Below, piece by piece: positions 17,641 through 32,600 of a DNA stretch of 64,000 nt. Within the stretch, counting starts at the first letter, position 1; each line of letters opens with the position of its first letter. The notes beneath the pieces are model-generated. The model made no database searches and had not been told where the DNA came from. It worked only from the letters and a program-made list of their open reading frames with translations. Where the stretch lies: assembly GCF_964048965.1 (NCBI RefSeq), contig NZ_OZ040189.1, forward strand, positions 2,790,001 through 2,854,000, written 5' to 3'. A program made the translations under genes and the position numbers. The DNA is from Tenacibaculum sp. 190130A14a. Its GTDB lineage: Bacteria; Bacteroidota; Bacteroidia; Flavobacteriales; Flavobacteriaceae.

Positions 17641-20600
17641 TTACCTGTTAATATAAATCCAACCTTTTCTTACTTTAGAACCATTTCCTAAATCTAAGAT
17701 ATAGAAATATGTTCCAACCGGCAATTTATCATCTACATTAATATTTACTCTTCCATTTGATATTCCTTCAAACCTCTTGTCGGCTTCAATATTAGAATAT
17801 CCCTTCATCTTAAATACTGTGTTACCCCAACGGTTAACAATTTCTATAGTATTGTTTCTATACTCTGGATTATCAATACAAGGAATGTGTAAATATTGGT
17901 TGGTATCATCTCCATTTGGACTAATGATATAATTTTCATCTTTGATACAACTATCATCAATAGCATCTCCAAATCCGTCTAAACCATCAACACTATCAGC
18001 AATTCCATCTCCATCTTCATCTGTACCAGTATCTGTTACAACTCCTACTCCTCCACTAACAGGATCTGTTGGATCTGTATCATTTACATCTGTATTTCCA
18101 TCATCTCCAAAGTTCAGAACGTCATCGTCAACTTCATCTAAGATTCCGTCACCATCCGTATCAATACCGTCAATAACACCATTTCCATCTGCGTCATCGT
18201 TACCTCCTTCTTCAACATCATTAACTCCATCATCATCACTATCTAAATCTTGGTAATCAGGAATTCCATCTCCGTCACTATCTGTATTATCAGGTTCTCC
18301 ATTTGATCCCTCACCAAATACACTATCATCAGCATCAACGCTATCTACAATTCCATCTCCATCTGCATCTACACCATCTGCAATACCATCGTTATTAACA
18401 TCTACGTTTTCATCTTCAATTACGTCGTTAATACCATCGTTATCACTATCTAAATCTTTGTAGTCAGGAACTCCATCTCCATCTGTATCTGGCTCCTCAT
18501 TTGCATCTACAGATCCATCTGCTTGTCCGTCATTATTAGCATCTGCAAAGTCAGAATCATTCGCATCAATAACGCCATCTCCATTAGTATCTAAAGCTCC
18601 GTTTCCTCCTTCATCAACATCTAAAATACCATCATTATCACTATCTAGATCTAAGCTATCTGGAATACCATCTCCATCAGTATCGTCATTTCCTTCATCA
18701 ATATCTGGAATACCATCATTATCATCATCAACATCATCAATATCTGCAATTCCATCTCCATCGGTATCAATAGCATCTCCAAATCCATCTAATCCATCAA
18801 CAGGGTCAAGAATACCATCTCCATCTGAATCTCCACCAGAAAGAACTCCATTACCTCCACTATTTGGATCAATTGGGTCAGAATCATTATCAGGATCATT
18901 TGCATCTCCATGTCCATCTAATCCATCAACACTATCAGCAATTCCATCTCCATCAGAATCTACATCTGGATTATCTACTTGACCATCTCCATCAGTATCA
19001 TCATTACCACCTTCTTCAACATCATTTACTCCGTCATTATCACTATCTAAATCTTGATAATCTGACACTCCATCTCCATCACTATCAACAACATCTTCCG
19101 TTCCTGAGTCTCCTTCTCCAAATCCTGATGTATCACCATCAATACTATCTGCAATACCATCTCCATCGGTATCTGCACCTCCAGTATCATTAGCATCTAT
19201 AACTCCATCATTGTTAGTATCAGATGAACCATTTCCGTTCTCAATAACATCATTGATTCCATCGTTATCACTATCTAAATCCTGGTAATCCGGTACTCCA
19301 TCTCCATCTGTATCTGGCTCTTCATTTACATCTACAGATCCATCTGCTTGTCCGTCATTATTAGTATCTGCAAAACCTGAATCGTTCGCGTCAATAACTC
19401 CATCATTATTAGTATCTAATACTCCATTTCCTCCTTCATCAACATCTAAAATACCATCATTATCACTATCTAAGTCTAAACTATCTGGTACTCCGTCACC
19501 ATCTGTATCACCATTTCCTTCTGCAACATCTGGAATTCCATCATTATCGTCATCTACATCATCAACATCTGGTATTCCATCTCCATCTGTATCAGTAGCT
19601 ATAGTTAATTCATCCGTAGTTACATCTGAACTTGTATTTCCTGCAGCATCTGTAGCTTCTACTGTTACATCATACGTTCCTTCTGGAATCTCATTTCCTG
19701 CTGGAATGTTTAATGTCCATGTTCCATCTCCATTATCTACTAAGTTACCATCTCCTTCTGTATACGTTACTCCGTTTACTGTTACGGTAATCGTATCTGC
19801 CGAATCTGCAGTACCTGTGATTACTGGTGTAGTATCATTAGTAACTTGACTGTTTACTGTTGGTACTGTTGGTGCAGTAGTATCAATGATTAATTCATCT
19901 GTTGTTACATCTGAACTTGTATTTCCTGCTGCATCTGTAGCTTCTACTGTTACATCATACGTTCCTTCTGGAATCTCATTTCCTGCTGGAATGTTTAATG
20001 TCCATGTTCCATCTCCATTATCTACTAAGTTACCATCTCCTTCTGTATACGTTACTCCGTTTACTGTTACGGTAATCGTATCTGCCGAATCTGCAGTACC
20101 TGTGATTACTGGTGTAGTATCATTAGTAACTTGACTGTTTACTGTTGGTACTGTTGGTGCAGTAGTATCAATGATTAATTCATCTGTTGTTACATCTGAA
20201 CTTGTATTTCCTGCTGCATCTGTAGCTTCTACTGTTACATCATACGTTCCTTCTGGAATCTCATTTCCTGCTGGAATGTTTAATGTCCATGTTCCATCTC
20301 CATTATCTACTAAGTTACCATCTCCTTCTGTATACGTTACTCCGTTTACTGTTACGGTAATCGTATCTGCCGAATCTGCAGTACCTGTGATTACTGGTGT
20401 AGTATCATTAGTAACTTGACTGTTTACTGTTGGTACTGTTGGTGCAGTAGTATCAATGATTAATTCATCTGTTGTTACATCTGAACTTGTATTTCCTGCT
20501 GCATCTGTAGCTTCTACTGTTACATCATACGTTCCTTCTGGAATCTCATTTCCTGCTGGAATGTTTAATGTCCATGTTCCATCTCCATTATCTACTAAGT

Positions 20601-23600
20601 TACCATCTCCTTCTGTATACGTTACTCCGTTTACTGTTACGGTAATCGTATCTGCCGAATCTGCAGTACCTGTGATTACTGGTGTAGTGTCGTTAGTAAC
20701 TTGACTGTTTACTGTTGGTACTGTTGGTGCAGTAGTATCAATGATTAATTCATCTGTTGTTACATCTGAACTTGTATTTCCTGCTGCATCTGTAGCTTCT
20801 ACTGTTACATCATACGTTCCTTCTGGAATCTCATTTCCTGCTGGAATGTTTAATGTCCATGTTCCATCTCCATTATCTACTAAGTTACCATCTCCTTCTG
20901 TATACGTTACTCCGTTTACTGTTACGGTAATCGTATCTGCTGAATCTGCAGTACCTGTGATTACTGGTGTAGTGTCGTTAGTAACTTGACTGTTTACTGT
21001 TGGTACTGTTGGTGCAGTAGTATCAATGATTAATTCATCTGTTGTTACATCTGAACTTGTATTTCCTGCTGCATCTGTAGCTTCTACTGTTACATCATAC
21101 GTTCCTTCTGGAATCTCATTTCCTGCTGGAATGTTTAATGTCCATGTTCCATCTCCATTATCTACTAAGTTACCATCTCCTTCTGTATACGTTACTCCGT
21201 TTACTGTTACGGTAATCGTATCTGCTGAATCTGCAGTACCTGTGATTACTGGTGTAGTATCGTTAGTAACTTGACTGTTTACTGTTGGTACTGTTGGTGC
21301 AGTAGTATCAATGATTAATTCATCTGTTGTTACATCTGAACTTGTATTTCCTGCTGCATCTGTAGCTTCTACTGTTACATCATACGTTCCTTCTGGAATC
21401 TCATTTCCTGCTGGAATGTTTAATGTCCATGTTCCATCTCCATTATCTACTAAGTTACCATCTCCTTCTGTATACGTTACTCCGTTTACTGTTACGGTAA
21501 TCGTATCTGCTGAATCTGCAGTACCTGTGATTACTGGTGTAGTGTCGTTAGTAACTTGACTGTTTACTGTTGGTACTGTTGGTGCAGTAGTATCAATGAT
21601 TAATTCATCTGTTGTTACATCTGAACTTGTATTTCCTGCTGCATCTGTAGCTTCTACTGTTACATCATACGTTCCTTCTGGAATCTCATTTCCTGCTGGA
21701 ATGTTTAATGTCCATGTTCCATCTCCATTATCTACTAAGTTACCATCTCCTTCTGTATACGTTACTCCGTTTACTGTTACGGTAATCGTATCTGCTGAAT
21801 CTGCAGTACCTGTGATTACTGGTGTAGTATCGTTAGTAACTTGACTGTTTACTGTTGGTACTGTTGGTGCAGTAGTATCAATGATTAATTCATCTGTAGT
21901 TGAATCAGGACAAGAATCATCATTTACTGAAACATCATACGTTCCTTCTGGAATCTCATTTCCTGCTGGAATGTTTAATGTCCATGTTCCATCTCCATTA
22001 TCTACTAAGTTACCATCTCCTTCCGTATACGTTACTCCGTTTACTGTTACTGTAATCGTATCTGCTGAATCTGCAGTACCTGTGATTACTGGTGTAGTGT
22101 CGTTAGTAACTTGACTATTTACTGTTGGTAGTAGATTACTATCATAATTATAAACTTGAGTAGCAGTACTAGTATTTCCATTTCCATCATCAAACGTCCA
22201 AGTAATTGTAGTACTTCCTCCATCTACAAAATTCAGGGTATCTGTTGTAGTTCCAGTTATAGTTCCTCCACAAGCATCGGTAGTTGTTGGAGCAATTAAA
22301 GCTACATTACATCCCACTGTAACAGCTGATAAAGTAGGTACTACTGGTGCAGTTGTATCTGCTATGTTAATTGTATGAGTAGTTGTCTCTGCATTTCCAC
22401 ACTCATCAGTAATAGTATAGGTTCTTGTGATGACTACAAGGTTAGGTAAAGTTCCTGCTACACTTGAATCACTACTAGTTACTGTTAAGTTAGCATCCGT
22501 AGTACATGTATCTGATATTGTTAAGCCTAAACCTTCTAAAGCTGCAACGGTAGTTACGGCAGCTGGTGCTGCACTTACATCACATCCCTCTACCGTAGTA
22601 GCAGTGATACTTCCGGTTACACTTGGTGCTGTTGTATCATCAATATTTATTGTGTGAGTTGCTGTCTCTGCATTTCCACACTCATCAGTAATGGTATAGG
22701 TTCTTGTGATTACAATCGGACAAGTACCTGTACTTGAATCACTACTTGTTACTGTTAAGTTAGCATCCGTAGTACATGTATCTGATATTGTTAAGCCTAA
22801 ACCTTCTAAAGCTGCAACGGTAGTTACCGCAGCTGGTGCTGCACTTACATCACATCCCTCTACCGTAGTAGCAGTGATACTTCCGGTTACACTTGGTGCT
22901 GTTGTATCATCAATATTTATTGTGTGAGTTGCTGTCTCTGCATTTCCACACTCATCAGTAATAGTATAGGTTCTTGTGATTACAATCGGACAAGTACCTG
23001 TACTTGAATCACTACTAGTTACTGTTAAGTTAGCATCCGTAGTACATGTATCTGATATTGTTAAGCCTAAACCTTCTAAAGCTGCAACGGTAGTTACGGC
23101 AGCTGGTGCTGCACTTACATCACATCCCTCTACCGTAGTAGCAGTGATACTTCCGGTTACACTTGGTGCTGTTGTATCATCAATATTTATTGTGTGAGTT
23201 GCTGTCTCTGCATTTCCACACTCATCAGTAATAGTATAGGTTCTTGTGATTACAATCGGACAAGTACCTGTACTTGAATCACTACTTGTTACTGTTAAGT
23301 TAGCATCCGTAGTACATGTATCTGATATTGTTAAGCCTAAACCTTCTAAAGCTGCAACGGTAGTTACGGCAGCTGGTGCTGCACTTACATCACATCCCTC
23401 TACCGTAGTAGCAGTGATACTTCCGGTTACACTTGGTGCTGTTGTATCATCAATATTTATTGTGTGAGTTGCTGTCTCTGCATTTCCACACTCATCAGTA
23501 ATGGTATAGGTTCTTGTGATTACAATCGGACAAGTACCTGTACTTGAATCACTACTAGTTACTGTTAAGTTAGCATCCGTAGTACATGTATCTGATATTG

Positions 23601-26600
23601 TTAAGCCTAAACCTTCTAAAGCTGCAACGGTAGTTACGGCAGCTGGTGCTGCACTTACATCACATCCCTCTACCGTAGTAGCAGTGATACTTCCGGTTAC
23701 ACTTGGTGCTGTTGTATCATCAATATTTATTGTGTGAGTTGCTGTCTCTGCATTTCCACACTCATCAGTAATGGTATAGGTTCTTGTGATTACAATCGGA
23801 CAAGTACCTGTACTTGAATCACTACTAGTTACTGTTAAGTTAGCATCCGTAGTACATGTATCTGATATTGTTAAGCCTAAACCTTCTAAAGCTGCAACGG
23901 TAGTTACGGCAGCTGGTGCTGCACTTACATCACATCCCTCTACCGTAGTAGCAGTGATACTTCCGGTTACACTTGGTGCTGTTGTATCATCAATATTTAT
24001 TGTGTGAGTTGCTGTCTCTGCATTTCCACACTCATCAGTAATGGTATAGGTTCTTGTGATTACAATCGGACAAGTACCTGTACTTGAATCACTACTTGTT
24101 ACTGTTAAGTTAGCATCCGTAGTACATGTATCTGATATTGTTAAGCCTAAACCTTCTAAAGCTGCAACGGTAGTTACCGCAGCTGGTGCTGCACTTACAT
24201 CACATCCCTCTACCGTAGTAGCAGTGATACTTCCGGTTACACTTGGTGCTGTTGTATCATCAATATTTATTGTGTGAGTTGCTGTCTCTGCATTTCCACA
24301 CTCATCAGTAATAGTATAGGTTCTTGTGATTACAATCGGACAAGTACCTGTACTTGAATCACTACTAGTTACTGTTAAGTTAGCATCCGTAGTACATGTA
24401 TCTGATATTGTTAAGCCTAAACCTTCTAAAGCTGCAACGGTAGTTACCGCAGCTGGTGCTGCACTTACATCACATCCCTCTACCGTAGTAGCAGTGATAC
24501 TTCCGGTTACACTTGGTGCTGTTGTATCATCAATATTTATTGTGTGAGTTGCTGTCTCTGCATTTCCACACTCATCAGTAATAGTATAGGTTCTTGTGAT
24601 TACAATCGGACAAGTACCTGTACTTGAATCACTACTTGTTACTGTTAAGTTAGCATCCGTAGTACATGTATCTGATATTGTTAAGCCTAAACCTTCTAAA
24701 GCTGCAACGGTAGTTACGGCAGCTGGTGCTGCACTTACATCACATCCCTCTACCGTAGTAGCAGTGATACTTCCGGTTACACTTGGTGCTGTTGTATCAT
24801 CAATATTTATCGTGTGAGTTGCTGTCTCTGCATTTCCACACTCATCAGTAATGGTATAGGTTCTTGTGATTACAATCGGACAAGTACCTGTACTTGAATC
24901 ACTACTAGTTACTGTTAAGTTAGCATCCGTAGTACATGTATCTGATATTGTTAAGCCTAAACCTTCTAAAGCTGCAACGGTAGTTACGGCAGCTGGTGCT
25001 GCACTTACATCACATCCCTCTACCGTAGTAGCAGTGATACTTCCGGTTACACTTGGTGCTGTTGTATCATCAATATTTATCGTGTGAGTTGCTGTCTCTG
25101 CATTTCCACACTCATCAGTAATGGTATAGGTTCTTGTGATTACAATCGGACAAGTACCTGTACTTGAATCACTACTTGTTACTGTTAAGTTAGCATCCGT
25201 AGTACATGTATCTGATATTGTTAAGCCTAAACCTTCTAAAGCTGCAACGGTAGTTACGGCAGCTGGTGCTGCACTTACATCACATCCCTCTACCGTAGTA
25301 GCAGTGATACTTCCGGTTACACTTGGTGCTGTTGTATCATCAATATTTATCGTGTGAGTTGCTGTCTCTGCATTTCCACACTCATCAGTAATGGTATAGG
25401 TTCTTGTGATTACAATCGGACAAGTACCTGTACTTGAATCACTACTAGTTACTGTTAAGTTAGCATCCGTAGTACATGTATCTGATATTGTTAAGCCTAA
25501 ACCTTCTAAAGCTGCAACGGTAGTTACGGCAGCTGGTGCTGCACTTACATCACATCCCTCTACCGTAGTAGCAGTGATACTTCCGGTTACACTTGGTGCT
25601 GTTGTATCATCAATATTTATCGTGTGAGTTGCTGTCTCTGCATTTCCACACTCATCAGTAATGGTATAGGTTCTTGTGATTACAATCGGACAAGTACCTG
25701 TACTTGAATCACTACTTGTTACTGTTAAGTTAGCATCCGTAGTACATGTATCTGATATTGTTAAGCCTAAACCTTCTAAAGCTGCAACGGTAGTTACGGC
25801 AGCTGGTGCTGCACTTACATCACATCCCTCTACCGTAGTAGCAGTGATACTTCCGGTTACACTTGGTGCTGTTGTATCATCAATATTTATCGTGTGAGTT
25901 GCTGTCTCTGCATTTCCACACTCATCAGTAATGGTATAGGTTCTTGTGATTACAATCGGACAAGTACCTGTACTTGAATCACTACTAGTTACTGTTAAGT
26001 TAGCATCCGTAGTACATGTATCTGATATTGTTAAGCCTAAACCTTCTAAAGCGGCAACGGTAGTTACGGCAGCTGGTGCTGCACTTACATCACATCCCTC
26101 TACCGTAGTAGCAGTGATACTTCCGGTTACACTTGGTGCTGTTGTATCATCAATATTTATTGTGTGAGTTGCTGTCTCTGCATTTCCACACTCATCAGTA
26201 ATGGTATAGGTTCTTGTGATTACAATCGGACAAGTACCTGTACTTGAATCACTACTAGTTACTGTTAAGTTAGCATCCGTAGTACATGTATCTGATATTG
26301 TTAAGCCTAAACCTTCTAAAGCGGCAACGGTAGTTACGGCAGCTGGTGCTGCACTTACATCACATCCCTCTACCGTAGTAGCAGTGATACTTCCGGTTAC
26401 ACTTGGTGCTGTTGTATCATCAATATTTATCGTGTGAGTTGCTGTCTCTGCATTTCCACACTCATCAGTAATAGTATAGGTTCTTGTGATTACAATCGGA
26501 CAAGTACCTGTACTTGAATCACTACTAGTTACTGTTAAGTTAGCATCCGTAGTACATGTATCTGATATTGTTAAGCCTAAACCTTCTAAAGCGGCAACGG

Positions 26601-29600
26601 TAGTTACGGCAGCTGGTGCTGCACTTACATCACATCCCTCTACCGTAGTAGCAGTGATACTTCCGGTTACACTTGGTGCTGTTGTATCATCAATATTTAT
26701 CGTGTGAGTTGCTGTCTCTGCATTTCCACACTCATCAGTAATGGTATAGGTTCTTGTGATTACAATCGGACAAGTACCTGTACTTGAATCACTACTTGTT
26801 ACTGTTAAGTTAGCATCCGTAGTACATGTATCTGATATTGTTAAGCCTAAACCTTCTAAAGCTGCAACGGTAGTTACGGCAGCTGGTGCTGCACTTACAT
26901 CACATCCCTCTACCGTAGTAGCAGTGATACTTCCGGTTACACTTGGTGCTGTTGTATCATCAATATTTATCGTGTGAGTTGCTGTCTCTGCATTTCCACA
27001 CTCATCAGTAATAGTATAGGTTCTTGTGATTACAATCGGACAAGTACCTGTACTTGAATCACTACTAGTTACTGTTAAGTTAGCATCCGTAGTACATGTA
27101 TCTGATATTGTTAAGCCTAAACCTTCTAAAGCGGCAACGGTAGTTACGGCAGCTGGTGCTGCACTTACATCACATCCCTCTACCGTAGTAGCAGTGATAC
27201 TTCCGGTTACACTTGGTGCTGTTGTATCATCAATATTTATTGTGTGAGTTGCTGTCTCTGCATTTCCACACTCATCAGTAATGGTATAGGTTCTTGTGAT
27301 TACAATCGGACAAGTACCTGTACTTGAATCACTACTAGTTACTGTTAAGTTAGCATCCGTAGTACATGTATCTGATATTGTTAAGCCTAAACCTTCTAAA
27401 GCGGCAACGGTAGTTACGGCAGCTGGTGCTGCACTTACATCACATCCCTCTACCGTAGTAGCAGTGATACTTCCGGTTACACTTGGTGCTGTTGTATCAT
27501 CAATATTTATCGTGTGAGTTGCTGTCTCTGCATTTCCACACTCATCAGTAATGGTATAGGTTCTTGTGATTACAATCGGACAAGTACCTGTACTTGAATC
27601 ACTACTAGTTACTGTTAAGTTAGCATCCGTAGTACATGTATCTGATATTGTTAAGCCTAAACCTTCTAAAGCGGCAACGGTAGTTACGGCAGCTGGTGCT
27701 GCACTTACATCACATCCCTCTACCGTAGTAGCAGTGATACTTCCGGTTACACTTGGTGCTGTTGTATCATCAATATTTATTGTGTGAGTTGCTGTCTCTG
27801 CATTTCCACACTCATCAGTAATAGTATAGGTTCTTGTGATTACAATCGGACAAGTACCTGTACTTGAATCACTACTAGTTACTGTTAAGTTAGCATCCGT
27901 AGTACATGTATCTGATATTGTTAAGCCTAAACCTTCTAAAGCGGCAACGGTAGTTACGGCAGCTGGTGCTGCACTTACATCACATCCCTCTACCGTAGTA
28001 GCAGTGATACTTCCGGTTACACTTGGTGCTGTTGTATCATCAATATTTATTGTGTGAGTTGCTGTCTCTGCATTTCCACACTCATCAGTAATGGTATAGG
28101 TTCTTGTGATTACAATCGGACAAGTACCTGTACTTGAATCACTACTAGTTACTGTTAAGTTAGCATCCGTAGTACATGTATCTGATATTGTTAAGCCTAA
28201 ACCTTCTAAAGCTGCAACGGTAGTTACCGCAGCTGGTGCTGCACTTACATCACATCCCTCTACCGTAGTAGCAGTGATACTTCCGGTTACACTTGGTGCT
28301 GTTGTATCATCAATATTTATTGTGTGAGTTGCTGTCTCTGCATTTCCACACTCATCAGTAATAGTATAGGTTCTTGTGATTACAATCGGACAAGTACCTG
28401 TACTTGAATCACTACTAGTTACTGTTAAGTTAGCATCCGTAGTACATGTATCTGATATTGTTAAGCCTAAACCTTCTAAAGCTGCAACGGTAGTTACGGC
28501 AGCTGGTGCTGCACTTACATCACATCCCTCTACCGTAGTAGCAGTGATACTTCCGGTTACACTTGGTGCTGTTGTATCATCAATATTTATTGTGTGAGTT
28601 GCTGTCTCTGCATTTCCACACTCATCAGTAATGGTATAGGTTCTTGTGATTACAATCGGACAAGTACCTGTACTTGAATCACTACTAGTTACTGTTAAGT
28701 TAGCATCCGTAGTACATGTATCTGATATTGTTAAGCCTAAACCTTCTAAAGCGGCAACGGTAGTTACGGCAGCTGGTGCTGCACTTACATCACATCCCTC
28801 TACCGTAGTAGCAGTGATACTTCCGGTTACACTTGGTGCTGTTGTATCATCAATATTTATTGTGTGAGTTGCTGTCTCTGCATTTCCACACTCATCAGTA
28901 ATGGTATAGGTTCTTGTGATTACAATCGGACAAGTACCTGTACTTGAATCACTACTAGTTACTGTTAAGTTAGCATCCGTAGTACATGTATCTGATATTG
29001 TTAAGCCTAAACCTTCTAAAGCTGCAACGGTAGTTACGGCAGCTGGTGCTGCACTTACATCACATCCCTCTACCGTAGTAGCAGTGATACTTCCGGTTAC
29101 ACTTGGTGCTGTTGTATCATCAATATTTATCGTGTGAGTTGCTGTCTCTGCATTTCCACACTCATCAGTAATGGTATAGGTTCTTGTGATTACAATCGGA
29201 CAAGTACCTGTACTTGAATCACTACTAGTTACTGTTAAGTTAGCATCCGTAGTACATGTATCTGATATTGTTAAGCCTAAACCTTCTAAAGCGGCAACGG
29301 TAGTTACGGCAGCTGGTGCTGCACTTACATCACATCCCTCTACCGTAGTAGCAGTGATACTTCCGGTTACACTTGGTGCTGTTGTATCATCAATATTTAT
29401 TGTGTGAGTTGCTGTCTCTGCATTTCCACACTCATCAGTAATAGTATAGGTTCTTGTGATTACAATCGGACAAGTACCTGTACTTGAATCACTACTAGTT
29501 ACTGTTAAGTTAGCATCCGTAGTACATGTATCTGATATTGTTAAGCCTAAACCTTCTAAAGCGGCAACGGTAGTTACGGCAGCTGGTGCTGCACTTACAT

Positions 29601-32600
29601 CACATCCCTCTACCGTAGTAGCAGTGATACTTCCGGTTACACTTGGTGCTGTTGTATCATCAATATTTATTGTGTGAGTTGCTGTCTCTGCATTTCCACA
29701 CTCATCAGTAATGGTATAGGTTCTTGTGATTACAATCGGACAAGTACCTGTACTTGAATCACTACTTGTTACTGTTAAGTTAGCATCCGTAGTACATGTA
29801 TCTGATATTGTTAAGCCTAAACCTTCTAAAGCTGCAACGGTAGTTACGGCAGCTGGTGCTGCACTTACATCACATCCCTCTACCGTAGTAGCAGTGATAC
29901 TTCCGGTTACACTTGGTGCTGTTGTATCATCAATATTTATTGTGTGAGTTGCTGTCTCTGCATTTCCACACTCATCAGTAATAGTATAGGTTCTTGTGAT
30001 TACAATCGGACAAGTACCTGTACTTGAATCACTACTAGTTACTGTTAAGTTAGCATCCGTAGTACATGTATCTGATATTGTTAAGCCTAAACCTTCTAAA
30101 GCTGCAACGGTAGTTACGGCAGCTGGTGCTGCACTTACATCACATCCCTCTACCGTAGTAGCAGTGATACTTCCGGTTACACTTGGTGCTGTTGTATCAT
30201 CAATATTTATTGTGTGAGTTGCCGTCTCTGCATTTCCACACTCATCAGTAATAGTATAGGTTCTTGTGATTACAATCGGACAAGTACCTGTACTTGAATC
30301 ACTACTAGTTACTGTTAAGTTAGCATCCGTAGTACATGTATCTGATATTGTTAAGCCTAAACCTTCTAAAGCGGCAACGGTAGTTACGGCAGCTGGTGCT
30401 GCACTTACATCACATCCCTCTACCGTAGTAGCAGTGATACTTCCGGTTACACTTGGTGCTGTTGTATCATCAATATTTATTGTGTGAGTTGCTGTCTCTG
30501 CATTTCCACACTCATCAGTAATGGTATAGGTTCTTGTGATTACAATCGGACAAGTACCTGTACTTGAATCACTACTTGTTACTGTTAAGTTAGCATCCGT
30601 AGTACATGTATCTGATATTGTTAAGCCTAAACCTTCTAAAGCGGCAACGGTAGTTACGGCAGCTGGTGCTGCACTTACATCACATCCCTCTACCGTAGTA
30701 GCAGTGATACTTCCGGTTACACTTGGTGCTGTTGTATCATCAATATTTATTGTGTGAGTTGCTGTCTCTGCATTTCCACACTCATCAGTAATGGTATAGG
30801 TTCTTGTGATTACAATCGGACAAGTACCTGTACTTGAATCACTACTAGTTACTGTTAAGTTAGCATCCGTAGTACATGTATCTGATATTGTTAAGCCTAA
30901 ACCTTCTAAAGCTGCAACGGTAGTTACGGCAGCTGGTGCTGCACTTACATCACATCCCTCTACCGTAGTAGCAGTGATACTTCCGGTTACACTTGGTGCT
31001 GTTGTATCATCAATATTTATCGTGTGAGTTGCTGTCTCTGCATTTCCACACTCATCAGTAATGGTATAGGTTCTTGTGATTACAATCGGACAAGTACCTG
31101 TACTTGAATCACTACTAGTTACTGTTAAGTTAGCATCCGTAGTACATGTATCTGATATTGTTAAGCCTAAACCTTCTAAAGCGGCAACGGTAGTTACGGC
31201 AGCTGGTGCTGCACTTACATCACATCCCTCTACCGTAGTAGCAGTGATACTTCCGGTTACACTTGGTGCTGTTGTATCATCAATATTTATTGTGTGAGTT
31301 GCTGTCTCTGCATTTCCACACTCATCAGTAATGGTATAGGTTCTTGTGATTACAATCGGACAAGTACCTGTACTTGAATCACTACTAGTTACTGTTAAGT
31401 TAGCATCCGTAGTACATGTATCTGATATTGTTAAGCCTAAACCTTCTAAAGCGGCAACGGTAGTTACGGCAGCTGGTGCTGCACTTACATCACATCCCTC
31501 TACCGTAGTAGCAGTGATACTTCCGGTTACACTTGGTGCTGTTGTATCATCAATATTTATTGTGTGAGTTGCTGTCTCTGCATTTCCACACTCATCAGTA
31601 ATGGTATAGGTTCTTGTGATTACAATCGGACAAGTACCTGTACTTGAATCACTACTAGTTACTGTTAAGTTAGCATCCGTAGTACATGTATCTGATATTG
31701 TTAAGCCTAAACCTTCTAAAGCTGCAACGGTAGTTACGGCAGCTGGTGCTGCACTTACATCACATCCCTCTACCGTAGTAGCAGTGATACTTCCGGTTAC
31801 ACTTGGTGCTGTTGTATCATCAATATTTATCGTGTGAGTTGCTGTCTCTGCATTTCCACACTCATCAGTAATGGTATAGGTTCTTGTGATTACAATCGGA
31901 CAAGTACCTGTACTTGAATCACTACTAGTTACTGTTAAGTTAGCATCCGTAGTACATGTATCTGATATTGTTAAGCCTAAACCTTCTAAAGCGGCAACGG
32001 TAGTTACGGCAGCTGGTGCTGCACTTACATCACATCCCTCTACCGTAGTAGCAGTGATACTTCCGGTTACACTTGGTGCTGTTGTATCATCAATATTTAT
32101 TGTGTGAGTTGCTGTCTCTGCATTTCCACACTCATCAGTAATGGTATAGGTTCTTGTGATTACAATCGGACAAGTACCTGTACTTGAATCACTACTAGTT
32201 ACTGTTAAGTTAGCATCCGTAGTACATGTATCTGATATTGTTAAGCCTAAACCTTCTAAAGCGGCAACGGTAGTTACGGCAGCTGGTGCTGCACTTACAT
32301 CACATCCCTCTACCGTAGTAGCAGTGATACTTCCGGTTACACTTGGTGCTGTTGTATCATCAATATTTATTGTGTGAGTTGCTGTCTCTGCATTTCCACA
32401 CTCATCAGTAATGGTATAGGTTCTTGTGATTACAATCGGACAAGTACCTGTACTTGAATCACTACTAGTTACTGTTAAGTTAGCATCCGTAGTACATGTA
32501 TCTGATATTGTTAAGCCTAAACCTTCTAAAGCGGCAACGGTAGTTACGGCAGCTGGTGCTGCACTTACATCACATCCCTCTACCGTAGTAGCAGTGATAC

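Noticed and set aside
17942..19193. Plus-strand frames opposite the TSP3 region (Ser/Pro-rich and His/Leu-rich)
   Set aside because: Low-complexity products are the mirror of Asp-codon repeats on the minus strand.
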